From the NCBI GenBank assembly GCA_965208815.1, contig OZ242357.1, positions 744,001 through 808,000 on the forward strand: 64,000 bases of DNA, read 5' to 3'. Below the pieces are notes generated by a model. The model made no database searches. It was not told where the DNA came from and worked only from the letters and a program-made list of their open reading frames with translations. This DNA comes from Bin55 sp009840545 (lineage in GTDB: Bacteria > Pseudomonadota > Gammaproteobacteria > Pseudomonadales > Azotimanducaceae). Positions 34,997-43,847 of the stretch are shown piece by piece; positions within the stretch are counted from its first letter, which is position 1; the number at the start of each line of letters is the position of its first letter. The position numbers and the translations under genes were made by a program.

Positions 34997-35604
34997 GGTT
35001 GTTCTCTCCGTTGTTCTAATAATCGAATTTCACGGTCCAATGATCGAAAGAGGTCCTGTTCCGACAAATTGTTTGGAATATTCACATCGGCCTCTCTCAA
35101 TCGTTCTTCATTGCTTACCTGTGCAGAAATTCTCGCCTCTACAGCTTCTCTTTCTACTCCGTCGCGTGAGGTCGCTCGGGCTATGGCAACTTCCTTGTCT
35201 ACTGTTACAACCCAGATTTCATCTACGATGTCCTGCCATCCCGCTTCGATCAGCACGGCTGCTTCAAGCACTATCGGACGACTTGAGCCAGTACGTTCGA
35301 ATTCGTCGATCTCTATCTTCGCCAGTCTCTTTATTTCCGGCCAGACGATATCCGTCAACTGTTTGAGAGCTTCGGGATTGCCAAAGACCGTTGAACCGAG
35401 TTCTTTGCGATCAATGGTTCGATCCGAAGCAACAATCCCCGAGCCGAAGGCCTCGACCACCATCTCGTAGCATTTCGAGTCAGGCTCGTATGCCCGGTGG
35501 CCCAGTTGATCTGCATCGATAACCTTGTGGCCAAGGTCTGCAAAATATTTTGCGACCGTCGATTTGCCCGAGGCAATTCCTCCGGTCAATCCAATGACCG
35601 TCAA
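34993..35604 (-). CDS. coaE: Dephospho-CoA kinase
   Basis: 203 aa, full length. P-loop GLTGGIASGKST (residues 5-16), DADQLGHRAYEP, the CoA-domain region and the lid VTVDKEVAIARATSRDG. It makes the last step of coenzyme A synthesis. In many relatives it sits with pilD and yacG; here it is coupled to a PHP-domain gene instead. Confidence 0.94.
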   Translation of the reverse strand: MTVIGLTGGIASGKSTVAKYFADLGHKVIDADQLGHRAYEPDSKCYEMVVEAFGSGIVASDRTIDRKELGSTVFGNPEALKQLTDIVWPEIKRLAKIEIDEFERTGSSRPIVLEAAVLIEAGWQDIVDEIWVVTVDKEVAIARATSRDGVEREAVEARISAQVSNEERLREADVNIPNNLSEQDLFRSLDREIRLLEQRREQP

Positions 35605-35760
35605 GCTGCACCCCCTATACGAGCGGACATTTTAGCTACCTCGATTGGTACTCGTTCTTTCGGCTGGATTACAAAGGCAATTTACACACTAATGCGTTTG
35701 ATCGGAAATTGAAATGTGAACGCACGGCTAGAATCTGCAAATTGGATTCGATAGTCAATC

Positions 35761-36129
35761 GTGGCAGCGACGGGTCTAACAAGCTCAACTCAAGCTCAAC
35801 TCAAGAGAACGGTAAGGGTTGTTTTCATCCATCCAAACGGACAGTTGGAGTGCCTCTCCGGAAAGGTTGGAGAGAGCATCATGGATGTAGCGCTCGACAA
35901 CGGCGTGCAAGGAATTCGCGCGCAGTGTGGCGGTGGTTGCACCTGTTCAACATGTCACTGCTATTTGGACGAGGCATGGTTTGCTCAGAGTGGCGCAATG
36001 CATCCGGACGAATGTGACATCTTGGAGTTTGTTCCCGAACGTCGAGCAACCAGCAGACTTTCATGCCAAATTGTTCTCAGTGAAGAACTCAATGGCATTC
36101 GCGTCTACACTTTGAACGAAACAGAATAG
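35761..36129 (+). CDS. [2Fe-2S] ferredoxin, adrenodoxin/P450 type
   Basis: 122 aa from GTG 35761. The cluster cysteines are C-x5-C-x2-C (QCGGGCTCSTCHCYLD) with a fourth in RLSCQI, as in ferredoxins that feed cytochrome P450s or Fe-S assembly. The first 15 residues (SSTQAQLK) are not conserved and include a short DNA repeat (AAGCTCAACTC twice, 35781-35802), so the true start may be later. An SDR gene follows after 10 bp. No P450 or reductase is in the window. Confidence 0.85.
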   Translation: MAATGLTSSTQAQLKRTVRVVFIHPNGQLECLSGKVGESIMDVALDNGVQGIRAQCGGGCTCSTCHCYLDEAWFAQSGAMHPDECDILEFVPERRATSRLSCQIVLSEELNGIRVYTLNETE

Positions 36130-36139
36130 GGCAGAACCG

Positions 36140-37078
36140 ATGGACAACTTCAAGGAAAAGATCGCTGTAGTCACTGGTGGTGGCAGCGGAATGGGGCGTG
36201 AGTTAGTTCGTCAACTTGCCCGAGAAGGTTGCAGTGTCGCGACGTGTGACGTCATTGACAAGAATCTCCAACAGACTTTGGAAGAAGTAGGTTCAGAATG
36301 TCCCGAGGTTCAATTGAGCGGACATCATTGTGATGTAGGGGTTGAAGCGGACATTCAAAGGTTTGAAAGCGAAGTCCGAAAGGAACACGCCACATCGCAC
36401 ATCAATCTACTATTCAATAACGCAGGCATCGGTGGTGGCGGAAGTTTCGTAAACGACTCACGAGAAAACTGGGAACGCACCTTCAACATTTGTTGGAACG
36501 GTGTCTACTGGACTCTTAGGGCATTCCTACCGTTGCTCAAAGCAAGTGATGAGGGTCACGTTGTCAACACGAGTAGTGTCAACGGCTTCTGGGCTTCCTT
36601 AGGCCCAGGGGTGCCTCATACAGCTTATTCCGCTGCAAAGTTCGCGGTGAAAGGATTCAGCGAAGCGTTGCTAACGGACTTTCGGATCCATGCACCTCAC
36701 ATCGGGGTTTCAGTTGTTATGCCGGGTCACATCGGCACCTCTATTGCGATCAATAGTCAATTGATCATGGGTCGAAAAACCGAGATGGAGTTTTCAAGTG
36801 AAGCCATTAAGGCATGGCGAGAGCGACTCATTCAGGCTGGGATGCAGATACACAACGAGAGTGATGAACAGATTGTCGAACGTATTCTTGAGCGAAGCAA
36901 CGCATTTCGAGATAACGCTCCCACAAGCGCTGCACAAGCAGCAAGCATTATTCTGGAGGGCGTGAAGAAGAATCGTTGGCGGATTCTAGTTGGCGAAGAT
37001 GCTCATCGACTCGACGATCGAGTAAGAAAAGCACCGGAGAAGGCATACGACTTCGAATTCTTTAGTCTTACCAGCTAA
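36140..37078 (+). CDS. Short-chain dehydrogenase/reductase
   Basis: 312 aa. Cofactor motif VTGGGSGMGREL (residues 11-22), NNAGIGG, catalytic Ser (NTSSVNG) and YSAAKFAVKG. Classical SDR, longer than the usual 250 because of a C-terminal extension with KNRWRILVGEDAHRLD, typical of an SDR group seen in oxidative catabolism of lipids and steroids. Substrate not known. It lies 10 bp after the ferredoxin gene. Confidence 0.86.
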   Translation: MDNFKEKIAVVTGGGSGMGRELVRQLAREGCSVATCDVIDKNLQQTLEEVGSECPEVQLSGHHCDVGVEADIQRFESEVRKEHATSHINLLFNNAGIGGGGSFVNDSRENWERTFNICWNGVYWTLRAFLPLLKASDEGHVVNTSSVNGFWASLGPGVPHTAYSAAKFAVKGFSEALLTDFRIHAPHIGVSVVMPGHIGTSIAINSQLIMGRKTEMEFSSEAIKAWRERLIQAGMQIHNESDEQIVERILERSNAFRDNAPTSAAQAASIILEGVKKNRWRILVGEDAHRLDDRVRKAPEKAYDFEFFSLTS

Positions 37079-37103
37079 ACTTCCAGCTTCATTCAGTGTG
37101 ATC

Positions 37104-37577
37104 TCACGAAGAAAAGCCTATCCACCTTCCTGATCCCGCCACTGTAAACCATAGAGTCATAGATACCAATCCAATCAGGAAGAGTACAAGTCGGTTTGTA
37201 TTCTCGCGTCGGATAAGTGGATGTTTGACTGTAAACGTAAAGATGAGAACCACGGCCAGCGCTGTGACCTTCACCCAAAACGAACGGTTGTAGTAGAGCT
37301 TGATCATTTCGGATAGAGCCAACGGAATACCCGTTCCAAACATCATCACAATGCCACAATAGAGCACGGGCTTGGCGGCATTTGTAACGCGAGCAATGGA
37401 TTGACGTGTTAGCCCAAGGCCAAGTAGTCGCAAGTCCACTACGAGCACTGCACCCCCGAGAACGACCAGACCAATGAGGTGAAATGCCTCGATCACCGGA
37501 AACAACCAGTGTGAATTGCGAATAGCTTCCCCAATCGGACCGCGTTCCAAGGCGTCAAATATGTCGTACAGGCTCAA
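37104..37577 (-). CDS. DUF6644-like inner-membrane protein
   Basis: 157 aa with four membrane helices. It begins with an amphipathic segment (EAIRNSHWLFPVIEAFHLIG) whose two His lie at equivalent places in the paralogue encoded just upstream; paired His in such helices could bind heme b, but this is an inference. Last gene of a six-gene leftward operon, overlapping the preceding gene by 4 bp. Function unknown. Confidence 0.72.
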   Translation of the reverse strand: MSLYDIFDALERGPIGEAIRNSHWLFPVIEAFHLIGLVVLGGAVLVVDLRLLGLGLTRQSIARVTNAAKPVLYCGIVMMFGTGIPLALSEMIKLYYNRSFWVKVTALAVVLIFTFTVKHPLIRRENTNRLVLFLIGLVSMTLWFTVAGSGRWIGFSS

Positions 37578-38131
37578 TGAATAAGATCCTCAGGTACGCA
37601 GCCAGCCAAGAACTGGACCCAGCCGGGTTGCTGCTTGTCGCAGTCGAACCAGTTGTAGGCAATCATGCGGCCACAAATAATGACACCTGACCAAACGAGA
37701 ACAGAGGCCGCCGCGGAAGCCCGCACGTGTAGAGGCGGCACGGGATCGTCATTCCAAACAAATGGTTTCTTCTTCATTCTTCTGTGGAAAAGCCAGGCGT
37801 TGATACCTGCGGCGACAATTAGAATGACTTTGAACCTGAACCAAATGCTGTGATAGGTCCGAACAGGTATGGCATAGAACAGCATTAGACCGGTTGAGAC
37901 AATCACTACGAATCCAAGTGTTGTCCAAGGCAAAATGCGACTCGTCAATTCTGAAACCGGCATGTTTCTGAAAGCGATACCCATTAGTCGAAAGTCGACA
38001 ATGAACAATGTCCCGACAAAGACCATCAGGGAGAGCACATGTGTCGATTCCACGATGGGATACATGTGCAACGACTCATGAAGCGCGGTGCTCCATGCGT
38101 GGGAGTCTAGCCACTCGGCAAACCAGCGCAC
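37574..38131 (-). CDS. DUF6644-like inner-membrane protein, longer paralogue
   Basis: 185 aa, four or five membrane helices. LHESLHMYPIVESTHVLSLMVFVGTLFIVDFRLMGIAF aligns by eye with its smaller neighbour: both have a paired-His first helix followed by a VDxRLxG motif. The C-terminus (YNWFDCDKQQPG) is probably periplasmic. Cotranscribed with a c-type cytochrome and exported proteins, which supports a redox role in the envelope. Confidence 0.72.
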   Translation of the reverse strand: MRWFAEWLDSHAWSTALHESLHMYPIVESTHVLSLMVFVGTLFIVDFRLMGIAFRNMPVSELTSRILPWTTLGFVVIVSTGLMLFYAIPVRTYHSIWFRFKVILIVAAGINAWLFHRRMKKKPFVWNDDPVPPLHVRASAAASVLVWSGVIICGRMIAYNWFDCDKQQPGWVQFLAGCVPEDLIH

Positions 38132-38180
38132 TGGTTCAGTTACTCGCTAATTGAAGTCCTGGGCTTGAACGTGAGCGTTC

Positions 38181-38654
38181 TCATGGTTCTGTGACCCAGT
38201 AGTCGTTGTGGCATTGAACGCACGACTGATAGAGACTTGCTCCAGCTTGGAACAATGCATCGCCGTCACGATTGAGGATTGCCTCACGTGCTATTCGACC
38301 TTGTTCAGAAAGTTGGTCTGAGTAAGTAAACCAAGGTTCACTACGCTCCTCAGAAGCATGTGGAATTTTTAGGAGGTCTCCGGATGCAATGATCACTCCC
38401 GCCGCATTCTCCACAACAAGCCACTCTTCCTCTGTTGTTGGAACTAAGGAAGTCTCGCCTTCAATTGTCATGACCCAGCCTGCGGAATCCCAGAGCACGT
38501 CAGCAGCTGGCTCGAGGACGAGGTGCATTAGCTCGTCTGCGGTTAGAGAAGCCTCAAAGTCTACGGAAGGACTCAGAGCGTCTTGTCGTTGGCAACCACC
38601 AAGCACGAAGACAGACAAAACTGCGGAAACCCAGGCTAGCTGGGTACAACTCAA
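38181..38654 (-). CDS. c-type cytochrome lipoprotein
   Basis: 157 aa. A lipoprotein signal peptide ends in the lipobox VLGGC (about residue 21). A single heme motif CVQCH lies close to the C-terminus (SLYQSCVQCHND), and the middle region (residues about 40-110) resembles cytochrome c' -like helices. It would be anchored in a membrane, facing the periplasm, and could pass electrons between the membrane proteins and exported partners of this operon. Confidence 0.82.
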   Translation of the reverse strand: MSCTQLAWVSAVLSVFVLGGCQRQDALSPSVDFEASLTADELMHLVLEPAADVLWDSAGWVMTIEGETSLVPTTEEEWLVVENAAGVIIASGDLLKIPHASEERSEPWFTYSDQLSEQGRIAREAILNRDGDALFQAGASLYQSCVQCHNDYWVTEP

Positions 38655-39205
38655 TCGCTTGACTTGTCCTCTTCCTCTTCGGTTGTTTCTTCGCTACTGG
38701 ACTCCTGAGCCTCTTTGTCTTCGATCGACTCGTTGTCGGACTCGTCCTCTCGAACTTGCTCCAGGCGTTCCTTTTCCTCTTCTGTAGCGCGTTCCGTCGG
38801 ATCCGCTCCGTCCCTAGGAGCACCTGTACCCGACGAACCCATGAACAGGGTTCGACCGTCCTCATATGTAATGTTGCGCCCATTCGCGCGCTTGGACAGG
38901 TCTTTTGACTGGTAGCCGTCGACGACAATCTTGGTTCCAGGTTTAAGTGAATTCCTCGTAATTCCACGTCGCAAGAGCGTGTTGGGAGTTCCGCCTTCCA
39001 CCATCCAAGACTCAGTGGTTCCGTCTTCCTTCTCATGGTCCAGGTGGATCCATGCGTGCGGATTAACCCATTCGACTTTTGTGACCTTGCCTTTGAGTAT
39101 GAGTGGACGGTTTGGATCGAACTCAGCTCCAAATGCATGATGCGCAAGAGCACTGATTCCAAAATAGGAGAGCGCAACACATAAGATCAGCTGAATTGCT
39201 TTCAT
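38651..39205 (-). CDS. DUF6152-like exported protein with acidic tail
   Basis: 184 aa. N-terminal signal peptide (LILCVALSYFGISALA) followed directly by HHAFGAEFD, then an OB-like region VTKVEWVNPHAWIHLD that is the hallmark of DUF6152. The exposed His after cleavage and the NPHAW motif could bind a metal; this is inferred. The last 60 residues are mostly Glu, Asp and Ser, which looks disordered. Overlaps both neighbours by 4 bp. Confidence 0.8.
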   Translation of the reverse strand: MKAIQLILCVALSYFGISALAHHAFGAEFDPNRPLILKGKVTKVEWVNPHAWIHLDHEKEDGTTESWMVEGGTPNTLLRRGITRNSLKPGTKIVVDGYQSKDLSKRANGRNITYEDGRTLFMGSSGTGAPRDGADPTERATEEEKERLEQVREDESDNESIEDKEAQESSSEETTEEEEDKSSD

Positions 39206-40263
39206 TCACCGGACTCCGTTTGTGTCTGTTCTGCATACCATGCCTTTTCAGCTTCACGCGCACCTTTGAGCATTCCTTGCATCGAGTAGTTGCCCTCATG
39301 GCACGCATATTCGTAAAGCTGACTCTCGGTCTTGGGCCAGTTGTACTTGCCGGACCATTTGTCCTTCCAGACATTGGGATCACTCACAGTAAAGTCGTAG
39401 AGCATGTTGTCGTCGTCGGTCATCGTGAACCGTTCGACTACATGAAGGTCCCGAGTGGCCATACCTAGGGCCGGAGTGTCATTGAAGTTCGTAGTGTCGA
39501 CTACGAGAGTGTCTCCCTCCCACCATCCGACAGAGTCACCCAGCCACTTTCGGACATCGTCCGGTGCGTGTTCCCCTCCGATGCGGACGATTCGGGCATC
39601 ATGAACCATCTCTATGAGGATCATGAGCGTGTTTTCCGACTGTACAACCCGCTTGATATTGTTGTAGAGTGCGGGAAGCATAGGGGGACCTCCAGTCGAC
39701 GAGAAGCCCAACAAACAGCGGTCAGACAAAGTTAGAAACTCTGGGTGATCGCTAGGACCAGGTATGTCTTCATCGAGCCACCAGGCACGTCCAGTGTTCG
39801 GGCGCCAATAGTTTCGAAGTTCTCCAAAACGTGCGATCGCCTTTTGTGTCCATCCAGGTCTTCTCCCATTTGGCGGGTCGTACACGATCGATGTGGGGTA
39901 CTCTCCGTCCACTTTCGTGAACTCCTCTCCATTGTCGATCCAAAACCTGTTGTAACCACCTACGTTGCCTGCAGCTCCTGGGGAGCCGTCGCCGCCTTCC
40001 GGAGGTGCTGCGCGATTGGGGTCTAGGACACGATTGTCGTTGGCCTTGTTTCCTGCCTTGACAGCGTTTGAGTAGTTCTCGGCATCCTCCGGCTTAATTA
40101 CAGCGCTGTCGCCGGACTGTCGCGCTCGTTCCAAGGGAGTAATGGTCTTGACGTCATATGTGCCGCTGAAGTTGGGCTTTCCGGTAGCTGTTCTAGGAAT
40201 CTCATCCGCTATCAAAGGGACAGCGAGCAAAGATGCCACTCCTGCCAGTAACAGAGTTTTCAT
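39202..40263 (-). CDS. Exported protein of unknown function (WEGDTLVV family, copy 1)
   Basis: 353 aa from ATG 40263; the frame runs further upstream, but the signal peptide (KTLLLAGVASLLAVPLIADE) fixes this start. It contains GKPNFSGTYD, DRCLLGFSSTGGP and SVGWWEGDTLVVDTTNFND. The upstream gene encodes a relative that shares WEGDTLVV and the order of the flanking motifs. The fold looks beta-rich; I know no function. The protein is probably periplasmic. Confidence 0.75.
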   Translation of the reverse strand: MKTLLLAGVASLLAVPLIADEIPRTATGKPNFSGTYDVKTITPLERARQSGDSAVIKPEDAENYSNAVKAGNKANDNRVLDPNRAAPPEGGDGSPGAAGNVGGYNRFWIDNGEEFTKVDGEYPTSIVYDPPNGRRPGWTQKAIARFGELRNYWRPNTGRAWWLDEDIPGPSDHPEFLTLSDRCLLGFSSTGGPPMLPALYNNIKRVVQSENTLMILIEMVHDARIVRIGGEHAPDDVRKWLGDSVGWWEGDTLVVDTTNFNDTPALGMATRDLHVVERFTMTDDDNMLYDFTVSDPNVWKDKWSGKYNWPKTESQLYEYACHEGNYSMQGMLKGAREAEKAWYAEQTQTESGE

Positions 40264-40273
40264 TCGGGTACCT

Positions 40274-41260
40274 CTAATCCTCGGGCTGTACAGATTCGCG
40301 TCGCCACTGTCCATACAGCAGCTCCTCAACAAATTGTACGCACTTAAAGTCCATCAGAATCAAGTTTTCCTCCATCCTCCGATAGAGGGGCATCTCGATT
40401 GTCCACGGTTCAGTGAACGTCTCGGGATCGTCTATTGTTGCTTCGTAATGAATGTGATTTGGACCTTTCGGGGTCCATCTTTCTGTGACCACCATAGCTG
40501 CTGAGTGGTGGTTGCCGGATCTATCAAACCAAGTCGTATCAACCTGTGCAGTCACGGTTACGACGAGAGTGTCTCCCTCCCACTTTCCAACAGACTGACC
40601 CATCCAAGAATCAATTGGCGCTTCACCAGGATCATCAAAAAACACATCTCTCACTGCACCGGCATATTCGTATGCGATAAAGAATGAATCTTCGCCTTGA
40701 ACGATTTGGAAAGGAAAGGGCATGTAGTTTGCTCGGGGGACACCTGGCAAGAAGCACTTTACCTCTGGGTCGCGATCTGCCCAGTTTGCGCGATTCTCTT
40801 CACGTTTCTCGGCGGCTTCAGGTTTGTAGGGGATCATCTGTCCGTCTTTGACTACTCCAAGTCCACCAGGTACCGAACCGACAGCTCCCATCGCCAGTAC
40901 TTTGAAATGCGGAACCGGTCCTCTAGGTCCCTCAACGGTCAAGAGTGCAGGTGCCGCAAGATGGCGTTCGACGTTGTAGTTCGCCGTGTTAATTGCCTGC
41001 CAAATCCCGTTCAGATCGGGGTGATTTGTACCAGGAATGCGTTTGATTCCCGAATTCACGTCTACCGTCGTTGAGCCGCTTATGACATGCGCTGCCTCTT
41101 TTATTGTTTGCGCATCTTCCTCGACATTTCCTGAGCCTTGAAAATATTGCTTTAGAGTTGCGCATCCGGACAGGCCAACAACAATCAATGTGAGTATGGT
41201 TAGCGAAACACGAGGGGAAGGGATGCTAAGGGTGCGGGGATTGACTGTCTTGTATCTCAT
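40274..41260 (-). CDS. Exported lipoprotein of unknown function (WEGDTLVV family, copy 2)
   Basis: 328 aa. Signal peptide with lipobox VGLSGC (about residue 32). NHPDLNGIWQ, KCFLPGVPRANYMPFPFQI and SVGKWEGDTLVVTVTAQVD match the pattern of the downstream paralogue. It is the first gene of the leftward six-gene operon, 10 bp before copy 1. Probably a membrane-anchored periplasmic enzyme or binding protein; activity unknown. Confidence 0.75.
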   Translation of the reverse strand: MRYKTVNPRTLSIPSPRVSLTILTLIVVGLSGCATLKQYFQGSGNVEEDAQTIKEAAHVISGSTTVDVNSGIKRIPGTNHPDLNGIWQAINTANYNVERHLAAPALLTVEGPRGPVPHFKVLAMGAVGSVPGGLGVVKDGQMIPYKPEAAEKREENRANWADRDPEVKCFLPGVPRANYMPFPFQIVQGEDSFFIAYEYAGAVRDVFFDDPGEAPIDSWMGQSVGKWEGDTLVVTVTAQVDTTWFDRSGNHHSAAMVVTERWTPKGPNHIHYEATIDDPETFTEPWTIEMPLYRRMEENLILMDFKCVQFVEELLYGQWRRESVQPED

Positions 41261-41279
41261 ACTCTCTCTCGTTGGCTAA

Positions 41280-41309
41280 GGATTACTGAAACCTAAACGA
41301 CCTAGTCAA
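41280..41309 (-). promoter_or_regulatory. Candidate promoter of the six-gene envelope operon
   Basis: On the minus strand, TTGACT and TAATCC are 18 bp apart, just upstream of the lipoprotein ATG. The -35 is good, the -10 weak and the spacing 1 bp long. Confidence 0.38.
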
Positions 41310-41482
41310 AAAGTCACCAATTGGTTCTGCGCCAGGTTTCTTCTCGATTCAGAGCCAAAAGGCAGTTGGTTGAAATCATGAATCTTTGGGAAATGCTTTC
41401 TGTCGGCCCTTTCGTTCCCAACGAAAAAGAGCTTATTTTTCCTCTTTCTTTCAACCCAGCAGTGGCTAAGTCGTGGATTTGC

Positions 41483-41674
41483 TTAAGGGTCGGAGGACTG
41501 CACGTCTAAGGCAACGACTGATTCCACGTTGCTTGTGGGAACATTGGAAAGCTTCTGTGCGGTTGCTTCTGTTTCGCCGCAATCGCGAATGAACAAAGCG
41601 CACCCGGATAACAAGCACATCACCAAAAATGTGGTCGAAACGCCGGCCAATACGCGCTTAACAAGAGACTTCAT
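41483..41674 (-). CDS. Small lipoprotein of unknown function
   Basis: 63 aa. Basic start (KSLVKRV), hydrophobic core (FLVMCLLSGC) with a lipobox Cys at about residue 25, and a short polar mature part. Gram-negative bacteria carry many such small lipoproteins, so a role cannot be given. It is divergent from the redoxin-fusion gene. Confidence 0.58.
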   Translation of the reverse strand: MKSLVKRVLAGVSTTFLVMCLLSGCALFIRDCGETEATAQKLSNVPTSNVESVVALDVQSSDP

Positions 41675-41841
41675 GCTACTCCCTTAGATTTGCCCCAATC
41701 CCTCACTGCAAGCGTACCACATTAGAGGTATGCAACTGTGACTGTCATCATGAATGTCAGATCCAAGTGGCTTTTCCGCTTGCTTGGAGACACGCCTTGT
41801 TATCATGTAAATTGATTACAAATCGGTAAGGGTCTAGTGTC

Positions 41842-43767
41842 TTGAAATCTCGCTTTTGCATCCTATTGGTATCAATTTTCTTCGGCTTAAGCGTTGCTTC
41901 CGCCACCATAGACAACTTTACGCTGCTGGATCACGAGGGCAAGGCTCACAAACTGTATTACTTGTCAGATGCCGAAGCTGTCGTAATCATGGTGCACGGA
42001 AACAACTGCCCAATGGTGCGCAACGCAATGCCAGATTTCCGAGAAGTGCGCGACGACTTCCAAGATCGCAACGTGCATTTCTTGTTATTGAATTCTGTCG
42101 ACTACGACAATAGAAAATCCATCCAAGAGGAAGCAGAGGAGTGGGAAATCGACTTTCCCATATTGGACGATGAAGCTCAGATTGTCGGTATGGGTTTAAA
42201 TTTGACACATACTGCGGAAGTGTTCGTTATCGATCCCAACGACTGGTCGATTAAGTATCGGGGACCGGTAAATGATCGTTTGGAGTATGAGCGTCAGAAA
42301 GCGGAAGCAAGCGAACACTATGTAGCGGATACGCTAACTTCGATGCTAGCGGGAGAGGAAGTCGAGTTTCGTTCGATTACCCCAAAGGGTTGCTTAATAA
42401 ATTTTCCCGATCGATCGAATGACAAGACCGAAATCTCATATTCCGAAGATATAGCCCCCACATTGCTGGAGAACTGCGGCGGTTGCCATGCAACAGGAGG
42501 AATAGCTCCGTGGGCGATGGTGAACTATGACATTGTTAAGAGCTTTGCACCCACCATCCGACAGGTCTTGAGAGAAAAACGAATGCCTCCATGGCATGCC
42601 GACCCGCATGTTGGTGAGTGGAAGAATAGTCGCGACATCTCACCGGAAGAACGGCAGCTCATCGTTCGATGGATCGATGCCGGAACTCCCAGAGGCGAAG
42701 GTCCAGACCCATTGGCTGAACGAGAGGACGACATTGAGGATTGGCCGCTTGGTCCTCCAGACTACATCATCGAATTTCCCGAGTACGAAGTTCAAGCTAC
42801 GGGAGTCGTCGAGTATCAGTACTTCACTGTCGACAACAACATGGAGGAAGATGCATGGCTTCAAGCAATGACCGTTGTTCCTGGCGACACACGAGTACTG
42901 CACCATTTGTTGATGGGTACTGTAGATGCCGCTACTAGCAATCGTCGTGGTGCGATCTGGAGCCAATTCATGGGCGGATACGCCCCAGGAACCGAGGCGA
43001 GCGGAGTGTCGGGACCCGAGAACGCAGGAGTTCTAGTCCGAGCCGGCACCAAGTTCCGCGCACAAATGCACTACACGCCCATTGGCAAGGTAGTCAAGGA
43101 TCAAACCCGAGTCGGGTTGTACTTCTTTGATGAACCTCCTGAGACTATCAAACGGAGTGGGGTGGTTTTGAACACAATCTTCCAGATTCCACCCAACACC
43201 AAGGACCACCAAGTCCGCTCGTATCTGACGTTTCACAGTAACGCTACGCTGCATTCGTTGCTACCCCATTCGCATTACCGAGGAAAGAGTTCGAATTTCA
43301 CACTTGAGTATCCGGACGGGTCCAAAGAGCTATTGCTGTCTGTACCAAATTATGACTTCAATTGGCAAACAAGCTATGAATTCGTTGAGCCTGTTTCGGT
43401 CCCGGCTGGGGCTCGACTGCATCATGTAACCGTCTATGACAATTCCGTCCAAAATCCCGCCAACCCGGATCCCGAACGCACCGTCCGATGGGGTCAGCAG
43501 TCGTGGGAGGAAATGCTGTACGGGAGCTTTGTCTTCACTTGGGACGGCGAGACAATCGAGGATCAAGTTCAAGATAATGGTCGAATGAGAAGATCCCAAG
43601 CATTTGGCTACTTGGATCGCAACATCGATGGTCTTCTGAAGCTAGACGAACTGCAAGGTGGATGGGCCGCCCGACTGCGAGAAGGGTTTGACGCGTTGGA
43701 TGCGGACGACAACGAAGGACTTGATCTCGATGAGTTCATCGCTGCGTTGAACATGGCGAGCCGCTAG
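41842..43767 (+). CDS. Secreted multidomain redox protein: redoxin, cytochrome c, copper monooxygenase-like, EF-hand
   Basis: 641 aa, TTG start, signal peptide to about residue 21. Domain order: AhpC/TSA-type redoxin (about 22-190, with NNCPMVRNAMPDF); a heme c motif CGGCH (212-216) and RMPPWHADP; a domain like the C-terminal copper type II ascorbate-dependent monooxygenases (about 290-570) with His ligands LHHLL, MHYTP and PHSHYRG; and two EF-hand-like loops (about 590-640, DRNIDGLLKLDEL and DADDNEGLDLDEF). Relatives are known in marine proteobacteria and planctomycetes, but the reaction is not. It is divergent from the small lipoprotein gene and lies next to the envelope redox operon. Confidence 0.85.
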   Translation: MKSRFCILLVSIFFGLSVASATIDNFTLLDHEGKAHKLYYLSDAEAVVIMVHGNNCPMVRNAMPDFREVRDDFQDRNVHFLLLNSVDYDNRKSIQEEAEEWEIDFPILDDEAQIVGMGLNLTHTAEVFVIDPNDWSIKYRGPVNDRLEYERQKAEASEHYVADTLTSMLAGEEVEFRSITPKGCLINFPDRSNDKTEISYSEDIAPTLLENCGGCHATGGIAPWAMVNYDIVKSFAPTIRQVLREKRMPPWHADPHVGEWKNSRDISPEERQLIVRWIDAGTPRGEGPDPLAEREDDIEDWPLGPPDYIIEFPEYEVQATGVVEYQYFTVDNNMEEDAWLQAMTVVPGDTRVLHHLLMGTVDAATSNRRGAIWSQFMGGYAPGTEASGVSGPENAGVLVRAGTKFRAQMHYTPIGKVVKDQTRVGLYFFDEPPETIKRSGVVLNTIFQIPPNTKDHQVRSYLTFHSNATLHSLLPHSHYRGKSSNFTLEYPDGSKELLLSVPNYDFNWQTSYEFVEPVSVPAGARLHHVTVYDNSVQNPANPDPERTVRWGQQSWEEMLYGSFVFTWDGETIEDQVQDNGRMRRSQAFGYLDRNIDGLLKLDELQGGWAARLREGFDALDADDNEGLDLDEFIAALNMASR

Positions 43768-43847
43768 AGCTCAAATCTTTCACGTAGATCTACAAAGCTC
43801 TAGTACTGAACACAATCTTCAACGGTGGAAGGTACGGGGTCTAATCA

